Of a DNA stretch of 64,000 nucleotides, positions 21,510 through 33,353 are shown in pieces. This DNA is from Bolinopsis microptera (Eukaryota > Ctenophora > Tentaculata > Lobata > Bolinopsidae): positions 4,111,746 through 4,175,745 of the forward strand of contig NC_087081.1 of the NCBI RefSeq assembly GCF_026151205.1, in the 5' to 3' direction. Under the pieces are notes generated by a model. The model was not told where the DNA came from. It did not search any database and was given only the letters and a program-made list of their open reading frames with translations. The translations under genes and the position numbers were made by a program. Positions within the stretch are counted from its first letter, which is position 1. Each line of letters starts with the position of its first letter.

Positions 21510-22590
21510 ATAATGTATAAGTTGATACATCTCAAAATTGGATTACGCTGTGTTACACGAATGCTGCGCATTACGCATTGTTGTTGCCACATCTTCGGTC
21601 GCATCGTCATGGTGGCATTATCTATCATATTATTTATTTTGATAATTCTAAATTTGTGTGTTTAGATGGAGGTTTTATTAGTGAGTCTGGCATGGGGGTA
21701 GAAATATTACTTCTAATAGTAATACGTATACCCCCAGAGCTTGTACCACATACCCTAATTGCTTTTAGTATTTCTACAATATGGTCTACAACTTTTACAC
21801 AGCATAATACCTCATGATATCGTTTATTTTAAATTCTCTTTGCTGTTTTGTATATTATGTACTATTTGTAAAAGTTTCAAATCAATCAAAATCAGTTGTG
21901 AATATAAAGTCGTGCCAATTTTGTCATTTTTTATCGACCCAAAATCAAACAATAAACACGTTGCTGATTGCTAAGAACAATTAAACGCTGGTTCCTGAGA
22001 AATAACTTCTTTTAAAAGAATTATTTAGGGAGGCAGGCAATTACAACTGTAAAACACAAAAGTTCGGGATTAGTGGATTAACTTTAAGATAACAAACACT
22101 GTCGGTCTCCTATAAAAGTATAAAAGTATAAAGCTATAAGTATTATACCCTCTGAAGGATTATAAGTTCAGTTGAGACTAACTTTCAAAGGCTCCAGAAA
22201 AATTGTTTACTAGATGGAACAGCTGATCAGAGAATATTTTTGTGATTAATTTTCTCAAACATTGGGTTTCGTTTTTGTGAAATAAGGAGATGAAAAAAAT
22301 CATAAGTTGTTTATTAGTTTTCGGTATATGTTAACTATAAGACGTAAAATGATATGTTATCAAGGATGTTAAATAACCTTAGTATTGCTGTACAACTACT
22401 ACAGATGTTAATCTTTATTCAAAATTCTCTTCGCCATAATATGAATCGAACATAAACTTTTTCTTAAATGTAGAGGTAGCAATCAACAGCATCGGTTAAT
22501 TTGAAAATCAAATAAATTGACCTAGATATGAAATTTTGGGATAGAAATGAATTAATAAAGTTATAAGAAGAGTTGATTTTCTAAATGAGA
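21510..22590. other. no supported gene
   Basis: Possibly includes the LINE 3' region at its start. Open frames at 21578-21974 show no domain. AT-rich otherwise. Confidence 0.4.
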
Positions 22591-22592
22591 TA

Positions 22593-23478
22593 CCTTATCG
22601 GACCTTATTTGGACGGACATTACTTGAACGCTGGAGGCCCTAGCGTTCATCTTAATGTCCGTTCAAATAAAGTCCGTTCAATTAATGTCCGTCCAAGTTA
22701 AAGTCCGTTGAAATTTTTTCAAAAATTTCTCCATTTCGAACTTTTTACCCAGAATATGACAACTATGAGAACTTTATTGTGCCAGAAAGACCAAGGAAAG
22801 GTTCTCCTTGGTCTGCCGGAGGCACAGAAAACTCTACTAGTATATGATGTTTTCAAGGGTCACTTGGCGGAAAAAGTGAACGAAATCATGGCACTCAACA
22901 ACATAGTTCATGAGCTAGTCCCCGCCAACATGACAAACTTGTTCCAGCCTCTAGATATTACGGTAAATCGTGTTGCCAAGGACATTGTCCGACGTTTTTT
23001 TAGTTCATATTACTGAGGGGAGGTAATGAAACAGTGCTAGGAAAGCTCCACGTGATGTTAAGGTTAACCTAAAGTTGTCTAAGATAAAACCACTTCACGC
23101 CGAATGACTTGTAAAAGTTAACACTGAAATGCAGGACCGGGGTAGTTTGATAAAAAAGGTTTCCACAAAGCTAGAAATCACTGATGCTTGTTTAAGCATG
23201 GACTATTTCATGCACGAAAACCCATTTAATGAAGATGATATGTGATATTAGACACTGATCATGTACACATATTTAACATTTTTACTGCTTAATGAATGCT
23301 ATTTTTACTTACTGTATAAAAAATGGATTAAAAAATCATTTGCTGAAATTAAAAAACGTCAAAAATTGAAAAAATTTCGGATTTTTGATGGTTTTGAATG
23401 CCTTCGAGCGTTCATATTAATGTCCGTTCACAATTATGTCCGTTCATGTAATGTCCGTCCAAATAAGGTCCGATAAGG
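22593..23478 (+). mobile_element. pogo-like DNA transposon, internally deleted
   Basis: The inverted ends CCTTATCGGACCTTATTTGG (22593) and CCAAATAAGGTCCGATAAGG (to 23478) are perfect over 20 bp and flanked by TA on both sides (22591-22592, 23479-23480). Subterminal TTCAAATAAAGTCCG and AATGTCCGTTCA motifs are repeated at both ends. Inside is only the C-terminal part of a DDE transposase (22708-23013). TA duplication, the TIR and the DDE remnant together place it in the pogo/Tigger branch of Tc1-mariner. Confidence 0.85.
22708..23013 (+). pseudogene. pogo/Tigger-type DDE transposase remnant
   Basis: About 100 codons. LLVYDVFKGHL corresponds to the block around the second catalytic Asp of DDE_1-type (pogo/jerky) transposases, followed by the family hallmark VPANMTNLFQPLDITVNRVAK and a short tail. 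The first Asp block and the DNA-binding helix-turn-helix region are missing. The open frame has no ATG at its start (it opens with TTG), so it is a remnant. The protein would have cut at TA targets. Identity is fairly sure from the VPANMT...QPLD signature. Confidence 0.85.
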
Positions 23479-23649
23479 TACTTACCAACCAAAAAGCGAA
23501 ATAGACCGGCTTAGTTTGAGGATTTTCAATGCTTCCACGACGTAATGGTATGAATACAAAGCTTGCTAAATCACTCTACACTCGATCTTCGGGATTATTG
23601 CCTCCGAAACCAACCTGAATCGGTTCTTTTGCGATAGTGTAAACGCGAC

Positions 23650-23683
23650 AACTAGCGCTAGTTGCCGACAACTAGCGCTAGTT
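23650..23683. repeat. Tandem pair of perfect 14-bp palindromes
   Basis: AACTAGCGCTAGTT at 23650-23663 and 23670-23683, each within a 20-bp unit CGACAACTAGCGCTAGTTGC. Function unknown; it could be a protein-binding site or a decayed transposon end. Confidence 0.9.
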
Positions 23684-23815
23684 AAAAGAGCCCCCGATGG
23701 TTGTAACCAACTTCAATCGATGTATTTTCGAACGCTGATTCTGAATCACCCCTGCATGACAGGGTTTATTTCTTGGGAAGCAGTTTAAGATGGTAAAGAC
23801 TTTAAGAGGTATGGA

Positions 23816-25688
23816 ATTTGGTTGACCGTCTGCAAATGCAAATTGATACCAAGAATCAAATCGGATGATTTAAGGCGCCGAAAAGACGGAAATTGGCGGA
23901 CGCTAGATTTCCATTCACTATAACTATAAGTATAAGCTCTAATCAGCTCACTTCATAATAATAATATTGATAAATTATGCTTTAACTAGGGAAACACCCT
24001 TTTTTACAAAAGGGTGAAATGGAAAAAAATCCTTCAATTTTAATTTTGCAGAAAAAGATAATTTAACGATAATGTTAGCACAGCTGCAGCTCTGTAGATT
24101 CTGATTGAGAGAGGTTAAGCGGTAATACCTTTACCATTGTCGAGCCTTTGTCGGAATGCGCACTTTAATAAAACCTACGATCGTTTTGAAAACTTTTAGA
24201 AACAATTATGTTTCAGCCGGAGTTTCAGCCGGAGTTTCTGCTAACTTTACATTATTGAACTACTATCAGTACCAAATAACGGAGTAGTTCGCTGTTTATT
24301 AGTCTCATGATTGAAATACTGATATCTGGATATTATCCGGTTGGAAGAGACAAGGACAAGTGAAACAAGGAAGTTAGGAGTAAGGGCAAATTTTCGGCGT
24401 CAACGCCATCTTCAGGCTAAAATTGTTATAAATGTTAGTATATAATAAATGCTTCTATACTAGTTAAAATGCTAAATTGAAATTACACACACTGAATACA
24501 GGTTACATCAAATGGTATTATACATTACTGTAATGTATAATACCATTTGATGTAACCTGTATTCAGTGTGTGTAATTTCAATTTAGCATTTTAACTAGTA
24601 TAGAAGCATTTATTATATACTAACATTTATAACAATTTTAGCCTGAAGATGGCGTTGACGCCGAAAATTTGCCCTTACTCCTAACTTCCTTGTTTCACTT
24701 GTCCTTGTCTCTTCCAACCGGATAATATCCAGATATCAGTACTATCAGTACCGTTTGATTTACTTTATAGTTTATACTGTTTAACACATGAAGACAACTG
24801 TAAATTGTTCACTAGCGTATTTAGTACGTTATACCACTTTATAGGTTTAATGATAGAACTTTGTCAAGGATCTCTATGTGGAGGCATTTTTCTCCTGTTC
24901 ATACCAATGGCTCACTGCATCAAACGGACCTTTACCGATAGTTGAAATTCGTCATCTAGCGTCATCTAGCGTCATCAGGCGTCATTTCACGCTAGATGAC
25001 GCTAGATGACGCTAAATGACGCTAGATGTCGAATTTCAACTATCGGTAAAGGTCCGTTTGATGCAGTGAGCCATTGGTATAAACAGGAGAATAATGCCTC
25101 CACATAGAGATCCTTGACAAATTTCTATCATTAAACCTATAAAGTGGTATAACGTACTAAATACGCTAGTGAACAATTTACAGTTGTCTTCATGTGTTAA
25201 ACAGTATAAACTATAAAGTAAATCAAACGGTACTGATAGTAGTTCAATAATGTAAAGTTAGCAGAAATTCCGGCTGAAACTCCGGCTGAAACATAATTGT
25301 TTCTAAACGTTTTCAAAACGATCGTAGGTTTTTTTTAAAGTGCGCATTCCGACAAAGGCTCGATAATGGTAAAGGTATTACCGCTTAACCTCTCTAAATC
25401 AGAATCGACAGAGCTGCAGCTGTGCTAACATTATCGTTAAATTATCTTTTTCTGCAAAATTAAAATTGAAGGATTTTTTTCCATTTCACCCTTTTGTAAA
25501 AAAGGGTATTTCCCTAGTTAAAGCATAATTTATCAATATTATTATTATGAAGTGAGCTGATTAGAGCTTATACTTATAGTTATAGTGAATGGAAATCTAG
25601 CATCCGCCAATTTCCGTCTTTTCGGCGCCTTAAATCATCCGATTTGATTCTTGGTAGCAATTTGCATTTGCAGACGGTCAATCAAATT
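23816..25688. mobile_element. Large foldback element (long palindrome), centre near 24,990
   Basis: The left arm starting TTGGTTGACCGTCTGCAAAT mirrors the right arm ending ATTTGCATTTGCAGACGGTC. Internal pairs include GGATGATTTAAGGCGCCGAA with its complement at 25625, and GATAATTTAACGATAATGTT with its complement at 25425. The arms are about 700 bp with few mismatches. The centre is a hairpin of repeated GACGCTAGAT units (24953-25030). The left arm is split by a second palindrome at 24274-24740. There is no coding sequence. A shortened relative of the arm end sits at 1785-2305. Confidence 0.9.
24274..24740. mobile_element. Second palindromic insertion with 12-bp target duplication
   Basis: ACTATCAGTACC flanks it at 24262-24273 and 24741-24752. 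The insert is 43 bp of unique sequence plus a nearly perfect 425-bp inverted repeat (24317-24741) centred at 24,529. The arm contains GCCTGAAGATGGCGTTGACG followed by CCGAAAA, reminiscent of a hammerhead-ribozyme core. The right arm of the outer palindrome shows the uninterrupted target. Confidence 0.85.
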
Positions 25689-25924
25689 AATATCATTTCC
25701 TTTTGTTTGCGAAAGAGAGACACTGCCCATAATTATGGGTTTTGGTCAAATATCATCTCTGTTTGATTATAATATCAGGGTACTTTATCAAGTCGACATA
25801 TAAACTGATATCTATCCAAATATAAACTGATATCTTCATTAATAAGGAGGTAGTTTCACTGATTTCGAAATTTTTCCTTTGAAAACATTTCCTTGTGTTC
25901 AGGTAAGCATATCGGTCGGATAAG

Positions 25925-27085
25925 TCATTATATCTGAGATTAAGCTGGACTCTGCACCGGGACCTGATGGTATTCCTGCTATTCTCCTCAAAAGATGTGC
26001 TTCAAGTTTGAGTGTTCCGATTCATCTCCTCTGGTCTGAGTCCATGTATACAGGCATCGTCCCAAGTTTCTACAAGACTGGATATATCACACCGCTTTTC
26101 AAGACAGGTAGTAGGTGTGCTAACTACAGACCGGTTACTCTGACCTCTTCCAGGGTAAACTTCTTTGCTGACGATACTAGGGAAACTGCCTGCTGCTTCA
26201 GGCTGATCTGTACGGTATTCTCGACTGGTCACGCTGCAACAACATTAAGCTCCACGAACAGAAGTTTGAGCTCTTGAATCTTCTCCACAACAGAAAGAGC
26301 CACTTCTCTGAACTCCCTTTTTACGTGGAAACTCTACTTTACAAGGTCACCAGCGAGAACATACTATAACCCGTTGAGAACTTTGGGGACCTCGGAGTTA
26401 TGGTATCAAGCGATCTGAACTGGTCCAAACAGATCGGTAATATGATCAAGAAAGCTAGAAGCACATTATCATGGGTGTTTAGTGTCTTCAAAACTCGTGA
26501 TAGGACCGTAATGACTACCCTGTAATATAAGTCTTTGGTCAGAAGCCTACTAGAGTACTGTTGTCCGCTGTGGGACCCTGTTAATGTGACTGAGATCCAG
26601 CTTTTGGAGAGGGTCCAGCGAACATTCACCAATCGCATATGCGGTCTGGAAAATAAGACCTATTGGGAGAGGCGTTAACATCTAAAACTGATGTCACTGC
26701 AGCGCAGAACTAGAAGGGAATGGTATACCATTCTGATGAGGTGGAAGATCCTTCACAATGTTGTCCCCAATTGCAGCAATATATTAGGTTCACAAAAACA
26801 TCCAGACATGGTACCCGAGCAATCATCCCTTCCCTGTCTAGGCTGAGTTCCTTGAGCAACCAGACACTCTTTGATAGCTCATTCGCTGTAAGAGGACCAA
26901 ACTATGGAACAAAGTGCCTGACACTATTAAGTAGCTGGAGCTACTTTTGAGTCATTTAAAGTTAGTTTGTCCTAAGTTTGTTGCTTTGATACCGGACAAT
27001 CCTCCGATTGCCGGTAATAGATGCAGCTGGTCTATTTCCCTGGTAGACTACTCGCCATCGAGGTGGTCAGACATTTGATGACCCT
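25925..27085 (+). pseudogene. CR1-like LINE, internally deleted and frameshifted
   Basis: Starts with KLDSAPGPDGIPAILLKRC and YKTGYITPLFKTGSRCANYR (pre-RT and first RT block), then jumps near 26150 to VNFFADDTRETA, where YADD reads FADD, so about 350 bp of RT is missing. Later frames give ENFGDLGVMVSSDLNW, SLVRSLLEYCCPLWDP, LLERVQRTFTNRICGLEN and, at the end, SFKVSLSKFVALIPDNPP with a short tail to about 27080. There are several frame changes and stops. It is an old, dead copy of a different CR1-like family from the 20.6 kb copy. Confidence 0.85.
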
Positions 27086-27137
27086 TCCTGCTACGAGGAT
27101 AAAGTCAACTAAAGTAACCAAAGTAAGTAACTCATAT

Positions 27138-27385
27138 TTAACATGGTTTTTAAGGCACCTGAATATGGCGATTTTGGGTTTTTTACCTGATTTTGTATAA
27201 CAGTGCTGGCGCGTATTTTGCACAAATTTCTTAAAAACCTCCGCATAACTATTTTTTATTCCTGTCATCTTTGACATTGAATCATTGAATGAGAATGTTT
27301 TGAACTAAAATTTAATCTTCTCAACGATTTCTGATGTGTCTTAATGCATGAAAAATAGTAAAGGGGGTAAATAGTAAAGCACAGG
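27138..27385 (+). repeat. Dispersed repeat, copy A
   Basis: TTTAACATGG then GGCACCTGAATATGG, GATTTTGGGTTTTTTACCT, GCTGGCGCGTATTTTG and TTATTCCTGTCATCTT occur in the same order and orientation at 33,698-33,940. No coding content; family unknown. Confidence 0.8.
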
Positions 27386-27404
27386 AGGACTATAGTGCAA
27401 AGAA

Positions 27405-27535
27405 ACTGCTGCTAACTGCTGCTCACTGCTGCTCACTGCGGTTCACTGCTGCTCACCAGCTCACTGCTGCTAACTGCTGCTAGCTGCTGCTCACTGCTGA
27501 TCACTGCTGCTCACTGCTGCTAACTGCTGCTGTTC
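27405..27535. repeat. CTG-rich ~11-bp tandem repeat
   Basis: About twelve degenerate copies of ACTGCTGCTCA / CTGCTGCTAA. It occupies the place where other copies of the adjoining foldback family have a G tract. Confidence 0.85.
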
Positions 27536-28258
27536 ATCCTGATTTTTTTGTGAAACTTGGTTTCGAGATAACAGTTGACCAACAAACAAGGACCGGTGAC
27601 CAAACTTTTGAGGGGGTCCCGGACCCCAACCGCCAAACGGTGCCCGCGGGGCAGCCACGCCCATATTTGGTCCAAATTAGACCCAATTTAGCCAAATACC
27701 CTGAAAATGCCCAAAACCCTGATTTTAGGTGCTTTACTTGTAGCTAGTGGTCCCCTGAACTAGTATACGAATTTTCATAAATATTGGACAACAAATGACT
27801 GCGTTATGAGCAAAAAACTATATACCCATATTTGGACATACGCACTAAATTTGATCGATTTTGGCCCATAAATTGGTCAAATATCAATATTTTTGAATCA
27901 AACCAACTTTATATAAAAGGTAAGCCTAAACTACACAATCTCTATGATTATCAGCTGAATATCTACCTAACTGTGGATTCTGTGTTCAAATAATTGCAAA
28001 AAATGAACAAACTCGCCCATATCTCAGTTTGCGATATTTCAATATTTTGCAAAACTGACTTCGCTCAAAACAATAGAACTCAATAGGGTTTCAATATTTT
28101 TTCATAAAATTTTCTGAAATTTGCCGGGCATTTTTCAGAATTTGGCTGCCAAACTTTTTTAAAAGACTAACTCAAAATCCAATACAAAACTTAAGGTCAT
28201 GAGGCGATTCTAAGTTGATTCTGAAAATTTCATGAAAAAATATTGAAACCCTATTGAG
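27536..28258 (+). repeat. G-tract foldback family, one arm plus partial return
   Basis: Begins TTCATCCTGATTTTTTTGTG and contains CCCCAACCGCCAAACGGTGC, GCAGCCACGCCCATATTTGG and ATTCTGTGTTCAAATAATTG, as in the copies at 38.2 and 43.1 kb. The last ~180 bp (from 28,080) folds back on the preceding segment (CAATAGGGTTTCAATATTTT against its complement at 28,235). Confidence 0.8.
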
Positions 28259-29068
28259 TACTGCTGGAAGTAACCATTGGGATTGTCAAACCGGAGTTTA
28301 TGCACTAGATTGTGAGGCCCCTAAATTGTTCAACCAGGCAAGAATCAAGTTATCGAAGTTAGAGGTTAGACAGTACAAACCGAAGGTAACCTGCTCAACA
28401 ACACATATACCAACAGTTGAGGCATTAGTTCCCTTTACGAGGTTATTACTTTATTTATTTTCGATATGCGACAATCATTTAGAACACACCATTTTAGCTA
28501 AAAGCCACGAAATACGGCAAAGAGTTCATTCTCTTGAGAAACAGGTTATCTAATCGAGCAATCATTTAGAGGCAGTCTAGTAGTTCCCTTCACGACGTTA
28601 TTACTTTATCTATTTTAGCTAATTTTTAGGGGTTTTTTCTGTAGCTGGACATCCCTGGAATATGTTATCAAAAGTCCGATTTCATTATGCTTCGCACTCA
28701 GTTGACTGCAGTTGACACCAGGAAGAAAAAAAAACTCGATAAAATCATATTTTTGATATGCGACAATCATTTAGAACACACCTTTTTAGCTAAAAGCCAC
28801 AAAATACGGCAAAGAGTTCATTCTCACGAGAAACAGGTTATCTAATCGAGCAATCATTTGGAGGATTTGCAGACATATATAGCGCAATCAGCACGAGAAG
28901 CTGGGCCTAACTTCATTTGTTATCCATAAAATATTCGCATAAAATGTGTGAATACTTACCTTATGCTCTATAGTATTATACTATAGAGCATAAGGTGGAC
29001 ATTTCTGACAAACAGAAAGCATTATAGGAGGGACCATAATTCATAACTATTAAAATTTTGAATTTATA
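28259..29068. repeat. Direct repeat of ~100 bp in non-coding DNA
   Basis: ATGCGACAATCATTTAGAAC through ACAGGTTATCTAATCGAGCA occurs at 28465-28567 and again at 28757-28855. At 28960-28997 a 38-bp palindrome (ACCTTATGCTCTATAGTAT and complement) is present. An open frame at 28254-28553 lacks ATG and a known domain. Confidence 0.75.
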
Positions 29069-29455
29069 GTGGTGAAACTTACAGCAAGAGTTCAACGAGC
29101 GCTGCAGAGATTCAGAACAATCATTCAAAGGAAACTGTTAATCATAAAGTCCACAAAAAGTAGCACGTGCAGTCCTGTCTTACTCCCAGTCAGAAATTTC
29201 AAAACTTATTCATGTGTACCGGAATATAAACACCATTGGACAATTTTATTTGATATTTGGAATTTTGTGCCATTTTCATCTGGCATTTTCAAGGCTGGAA
29301 AAATTAAAACTTTCACAAATTCTCCTATGTTGTTTTTTAAGTCACACAACAGAATATACAAGCCAATTACCCGTAATAGATACGCAGATTTATTTTCTGA
29401 CAGAAAGCTAAAAATTTACCAAAGTATCGACCTTGTTCAAAATTTATTTGTATGA
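29069..29455 (+). other. Open frame of unknown nature (no ATG)
   Basis: 128 codons starting with GTG, ending NRYADLFSDRKLKIYQSID plus a few residues. The last part matches the non-coding inverted-repeat sequence at 39,615-39,690 and 44,320-44,390 at DNA level, so at least the 3' end is repeat-derived. No domain recognised. Probably not a gene. Confidence 0.25.
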
Positions 29456-29532
29456 CCATTATGACCTTAAAATCCATATTTTAACGATACAATAAACATT
29501 TTGATCCTGTTGATTAATTAGTAACAGGTAAC

Positions 29533-31216
29533 AGTAACAAATACGCAGAAACAACCATCACACCTAAATTGCATTCTTAACGGGTCGATTTCGAGTGACC
29601 AATAATCGTCGTGATGATACGTCATGTGTTCCTGATCATCATCAGCAATCAAGAGACAGGATCGACCGGAGTTTTTATTAGGGGTAATTGAATATAAACT
29701 ACAGTACAGCTGTACTTACACCCACATTCACAAGCATGCAAGCTCACCTGGTCCAAAGAGCGGGAAACGGAGAGCAAGCTCTGGTGACGTCATAGCCACG
29801 TGACCTCAGGCTCATAATCACGTGACCTCAGACCCAATCAATTGGGTTTTGGCCTGTTCAGCCCCCTGTCACCCGATCTTAAGGTGACGTACGACAACTC
29901 GTTAACCCAATCGATGTCTGGAAGGCTGCAAATTTTCACATGCCAAACTCATAATGGTTTTTCGGAGTTGTACGAGATGACGATACATAGAGGCCGCATA
30001 ATTATGAGGTCTACCAGATCCTGGTGGAACCTAAGCGATCCATGATATCACGACAGGCCCTACTTTTCTGTGGAGGCGGTTATTCTGCTATCAAGGGACG
30101 CGAGACGATTCGGCCTCATATCGAAATGAAATATTGATTTTGATAAATATGGTTAAAATATTTAGATATGTTGAGGAAAATACACATCATAGGTTATAAA
30201 TAAAGATCATTAGAGCCTCAAATAATTTGTTATATAGTAGTGTTGAAATTATTAAAAGTATAGTATTATACTAAATATTAACATGTCAAAGTGGACAATT
30301 CCTTTTAACTGCAACATGTAACTATATTACTACTATATTAGTGCAGAGGTCTGGACGTTATGTCATTTGTTAAACAGTAACAAATACGCAGAAACAACCA
30401 TCACACCTAAATTGCATTCTAAACGGGTCGATTTCGAGTGACCAATAATCGTCGTGATGATACGTCATGTGTTCCTGATCATCATCAGCAATCAAGAGAC
30501 AGGATCGAGCGGAGTTTCTATTAGGGGTAATTGGATATAAACTACAGTACAGCTGTACTTACACCCACATTCACAAGCATGCAAGCTCACCTGGTCCAAA
30601 GAGCGGGAAACGGAGAACAAGCTCAGGTGACGTCATAGCCACGTGACCTCAGGCTCATAATCACGTCACCTCAGACCCAATCAATTGGGTTTTGGCCTGT
30701 TCAGCCCCATGTCACCCGATCTTAAGGTGACGTACAACAACTCGTTAACCCAATCGATGTCTGGAAGGCTGCAAATTTTCACATGCCAAACTCATAATGG
30801 TTTTTCGGAGTTGTACGAGATGACGATACATAGAGGCCGCATAATTATGAGGTCTACCAGATCCTGGTGGAACCTAAGCGATCCATGATATCACGACAGG
30901 CCCTACTTTTCTGTGGAGGCGGTTATTCTGCTATCAAGGGACGCGAGACGATTCGGCCTCATATCGAAATGAAATATTGATTTTGATAAATATGGTTAAA
31001 ATATTTAGATATGTTGAGGAAAATACACAGCATAGGTTATAAATAAAGATCATTAGAGCCTCAAATTATTTGTTATATAGTAGTGTTGAAATTATTAAAA
31101 GTATAGTATTATACTAAATATTAACATGTCAAAGTGGACAATTCCTTTTAACTGCAACATGTAACTAAATTACTACTATATTAGTGCAGAGGTCTGGACG
31201 TTATGTCATTTGTTAA
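29533..31216. repeat. 843-bp tandem duplication
   Basis: Copies at 29533-30375 and 30376-31216 in direct orientation, differing at scattered bases (for example CCCCCTG/CCCCATG). Each contains the CRE plus E-box module and sequence shared with the right side of the 43.0-48.5 kb unit (compare 47,800-48,150). Each also carries a 67-codon frame without ATG, seen again at 47,943-48,143. Confidence 0.92.
29781..29831 (+). promoter_or_regulatory. CRE plus double E-box module
   Basis: GGTGACGTCATAGCCACGTG then ACCTCAGG and a second CACGTGACC. TGACGTCA is a consensus CRE and CACGTG a perfect E-box. The same module is at 30,626-30,674 (second box changed to CACGTC), 39,451-39,500 (-), 44,157-44,207 (-) and 47,883-47,933. 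Regulatory function is inferred from the motifs only. Confidence 0.5.
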
Positions 31217-31252
31217 ATTTTACTCGAATCCACTTTAGAATAATAAGTGGTA

Positions 31253-31350
31253 CAACTACATTGTCCTATGTGCGGCGACGAAGAGGAGACTGTCTTGAAC
31301 TGTAATGGCCATTGCCCAAATAAGAGGGCAGTATTTCCAGGACTATAATT
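31253..31350 (+). pseudogene. Possible LINE C-terminal zinc motif remnant
   Basis: Reads HCPMCGDEEETVLNCNGHCP followed by NKRA, close to the CxxCG-EET...H/C-CP motif near the end of several LINE reverse transcriptases. It stops soon after. No other RT blocks are adjacent. Confidence 0.35.
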
Positions 31351-31528
31351 ACCTCTCCGTCAATGAAATTGTTGACAACCATGACACATCACCACTATTG
31401 TTAATATCGCAGACCGCACCAAACCTAATTGTGCCCGAGGAGCTGCACCAGACCGGAGTGACATAGTTACTACTTACAAGTTGTCTCATCTTTCTGTTCC
31501 ACACCCGTCGCCCACATGTACATCTACC

Positions 31529-31728
31529 CACTTGGTAGATTCCAAACACAAGGAAATTTTCCTTTTGGTTGGTAATATACTCAATGATGGGAGTACAGTG
31601 TATTGGCTATGCCCCGCTTACTAGTTTAGCTCTTTCTAGTCCCCTGCTACACGGCATGTAAACAGGGATTGGCTAGTTAGAGGCGGTCCGTGTAGGCCTT
31701 ACACTGTGCTTTCAGCAATACTCATAAG
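31529..31728. mobile_element. ~200-bp SINE-like repeat, solo copy
   Basis: CTTGGTAGATTCCAAACACA through CAATACTCATA, nearly identical to the core of the 278-bp tandem units at 3.9-4.7 kb. It has no clear A/B boxes or poly(A). The element class is unknown. Confidence 0.7.
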
Positions 31729-31729
31729 G

Positions 31730-33345
31730 AACTTATAACTTAAGCTCTCCCCTTCATATCACGTGCTATACACATTGATATCTCTGGCAACCTCCCCCGG
31801 GGTTGCCATACTCCAAGGGCAGGCATCCTCGTGCTATCCTTTCATGGGCCATACGGGCCCAGCCTCTCTTTGAGAAACATTGTAGGGAAAATTTATCGTG
31901 CGTGAGTATAAAGGCTTAAACATTCAATTTTCATAACACAAATTTTGTAAATGTCATTAAAAAACAATCTTGCCGTCCCAATTACAAATACATTATCTGA
32001 AAACATTTTTGGCTGTACAAACTTATAAAAGTAAGCCAATCAACTCTTTGAGTGATTTTTGCATATTGGTATTTTATATATAGTTTAGTAAAACAAATTT
32101 TAGTAAAACAAATTTTGTTTTATACCCACAATCAGTTCATATTTAGTTCAAATATTTAAAGTCAAAATAACCATTTCACATAAGTGGTTACTGATTTTAT
32201 TATAATAAAATAATTTGTGATAAATTAATAAATTAATTTACACTCAAAAATGTACAAAATATACACAATTTTTACCTAGTGCAACACTGGTTCAGCGCGC
32301 GGCTGATCGAAAAAGTTTGATTTGATTTACTAACTACAGTGTACAGCGTACATGAAAAGATAACTTACTGAATCTTTTAATACTAAATACATATTAATTC
32401 AGATGTTGTTCAATGAGTTAGCCACAAAAAATGTTCAAATTATGTAGGAGGGTAAAGGACACAATTGCTAGTAATGCTTCTTTGTGCCCGTTGACTACAA
32501 TGAACATTTTGCGGAGTTTCTCAAGACGGCTTTTATCGGAGTGCGTGTTATTTACTAGGTTATGCACAAGCCAGGCCAACATTTTGTTTTTGTGTCAGCC
32601 GCGTTACCAGGTTACAGAGTATGATTAACAATAAAAAATTATACACTATACAAATTTGCTAATACATAATATCAGAGTCCGATCTAGCTGCTTTGATAAG
32701 CATACAAAGTTTCCAAAGATTTCAATAAGAAATGAACTTACAACGGGACTCCAAAGTTGATAAAAATCGATTTTAGCAATTTTGCATCAATTTGGGCGTG
32801 TCCCCACGTGTGCAAATTTTTGAATTTTAACTTTTAAACTAACCTGCGCCTAATGCACAATATATAATATACCTATAGGAAGCAGAACTGAGCTTCATAA
32901 CCCAAGGGATGGCCCAACACCAGAGAATACTAAATCACAAAATTTGTGTTTTTATAAAATTATTCTTCAAAAAAGTATTGATATAGCTTCAATAACGAAT
33001 ATTTTTATGAAGGAGCAAACAAAGAAAACTTTCCGGTAAATTTTCAGAATTTACCTTAAACATTTATCTAACTTCAATAAGTCCTTATAATGGTGTAAAA
33101 TGGTGTAAAATTGATTTGAAAAGTTGTTTTTCTCAAAAATCAATTTTTAAAAACGGTTAACTTGATGACTTCATCAAGTGATGATAATGACGTTAAATCG
33201 TTTTTAAACTTATTTTAAACTTTAGTCTAAACAATTATCTTCAAGACCTGTGGTCCGAGATGGCTGTATCGTTAAAGCTTTTGAATCTGCAGACACTTGA
33301 ATGCAGGCTACAATTTACTACCAAAGCGTCTATACTCTATACATA
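31730..33345. other. non-coding, nothing recognised
   Basis: AT-rich. A GC-rich hairpin GGCAACCTCCCCCGGGGTTGCC lies near 31,786. Open frames here are short and without domains. Confidence 0.45.
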
Positions 33346-33353
33346 CATAATAT

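Noticed and set aside
24640..24670. A canonical, active hammerhead ribozyme
   Set aside because: An extra base breaks the junction before stem II, and stems I and III could not be paired convincingly by eye; kept only as a weak finding.
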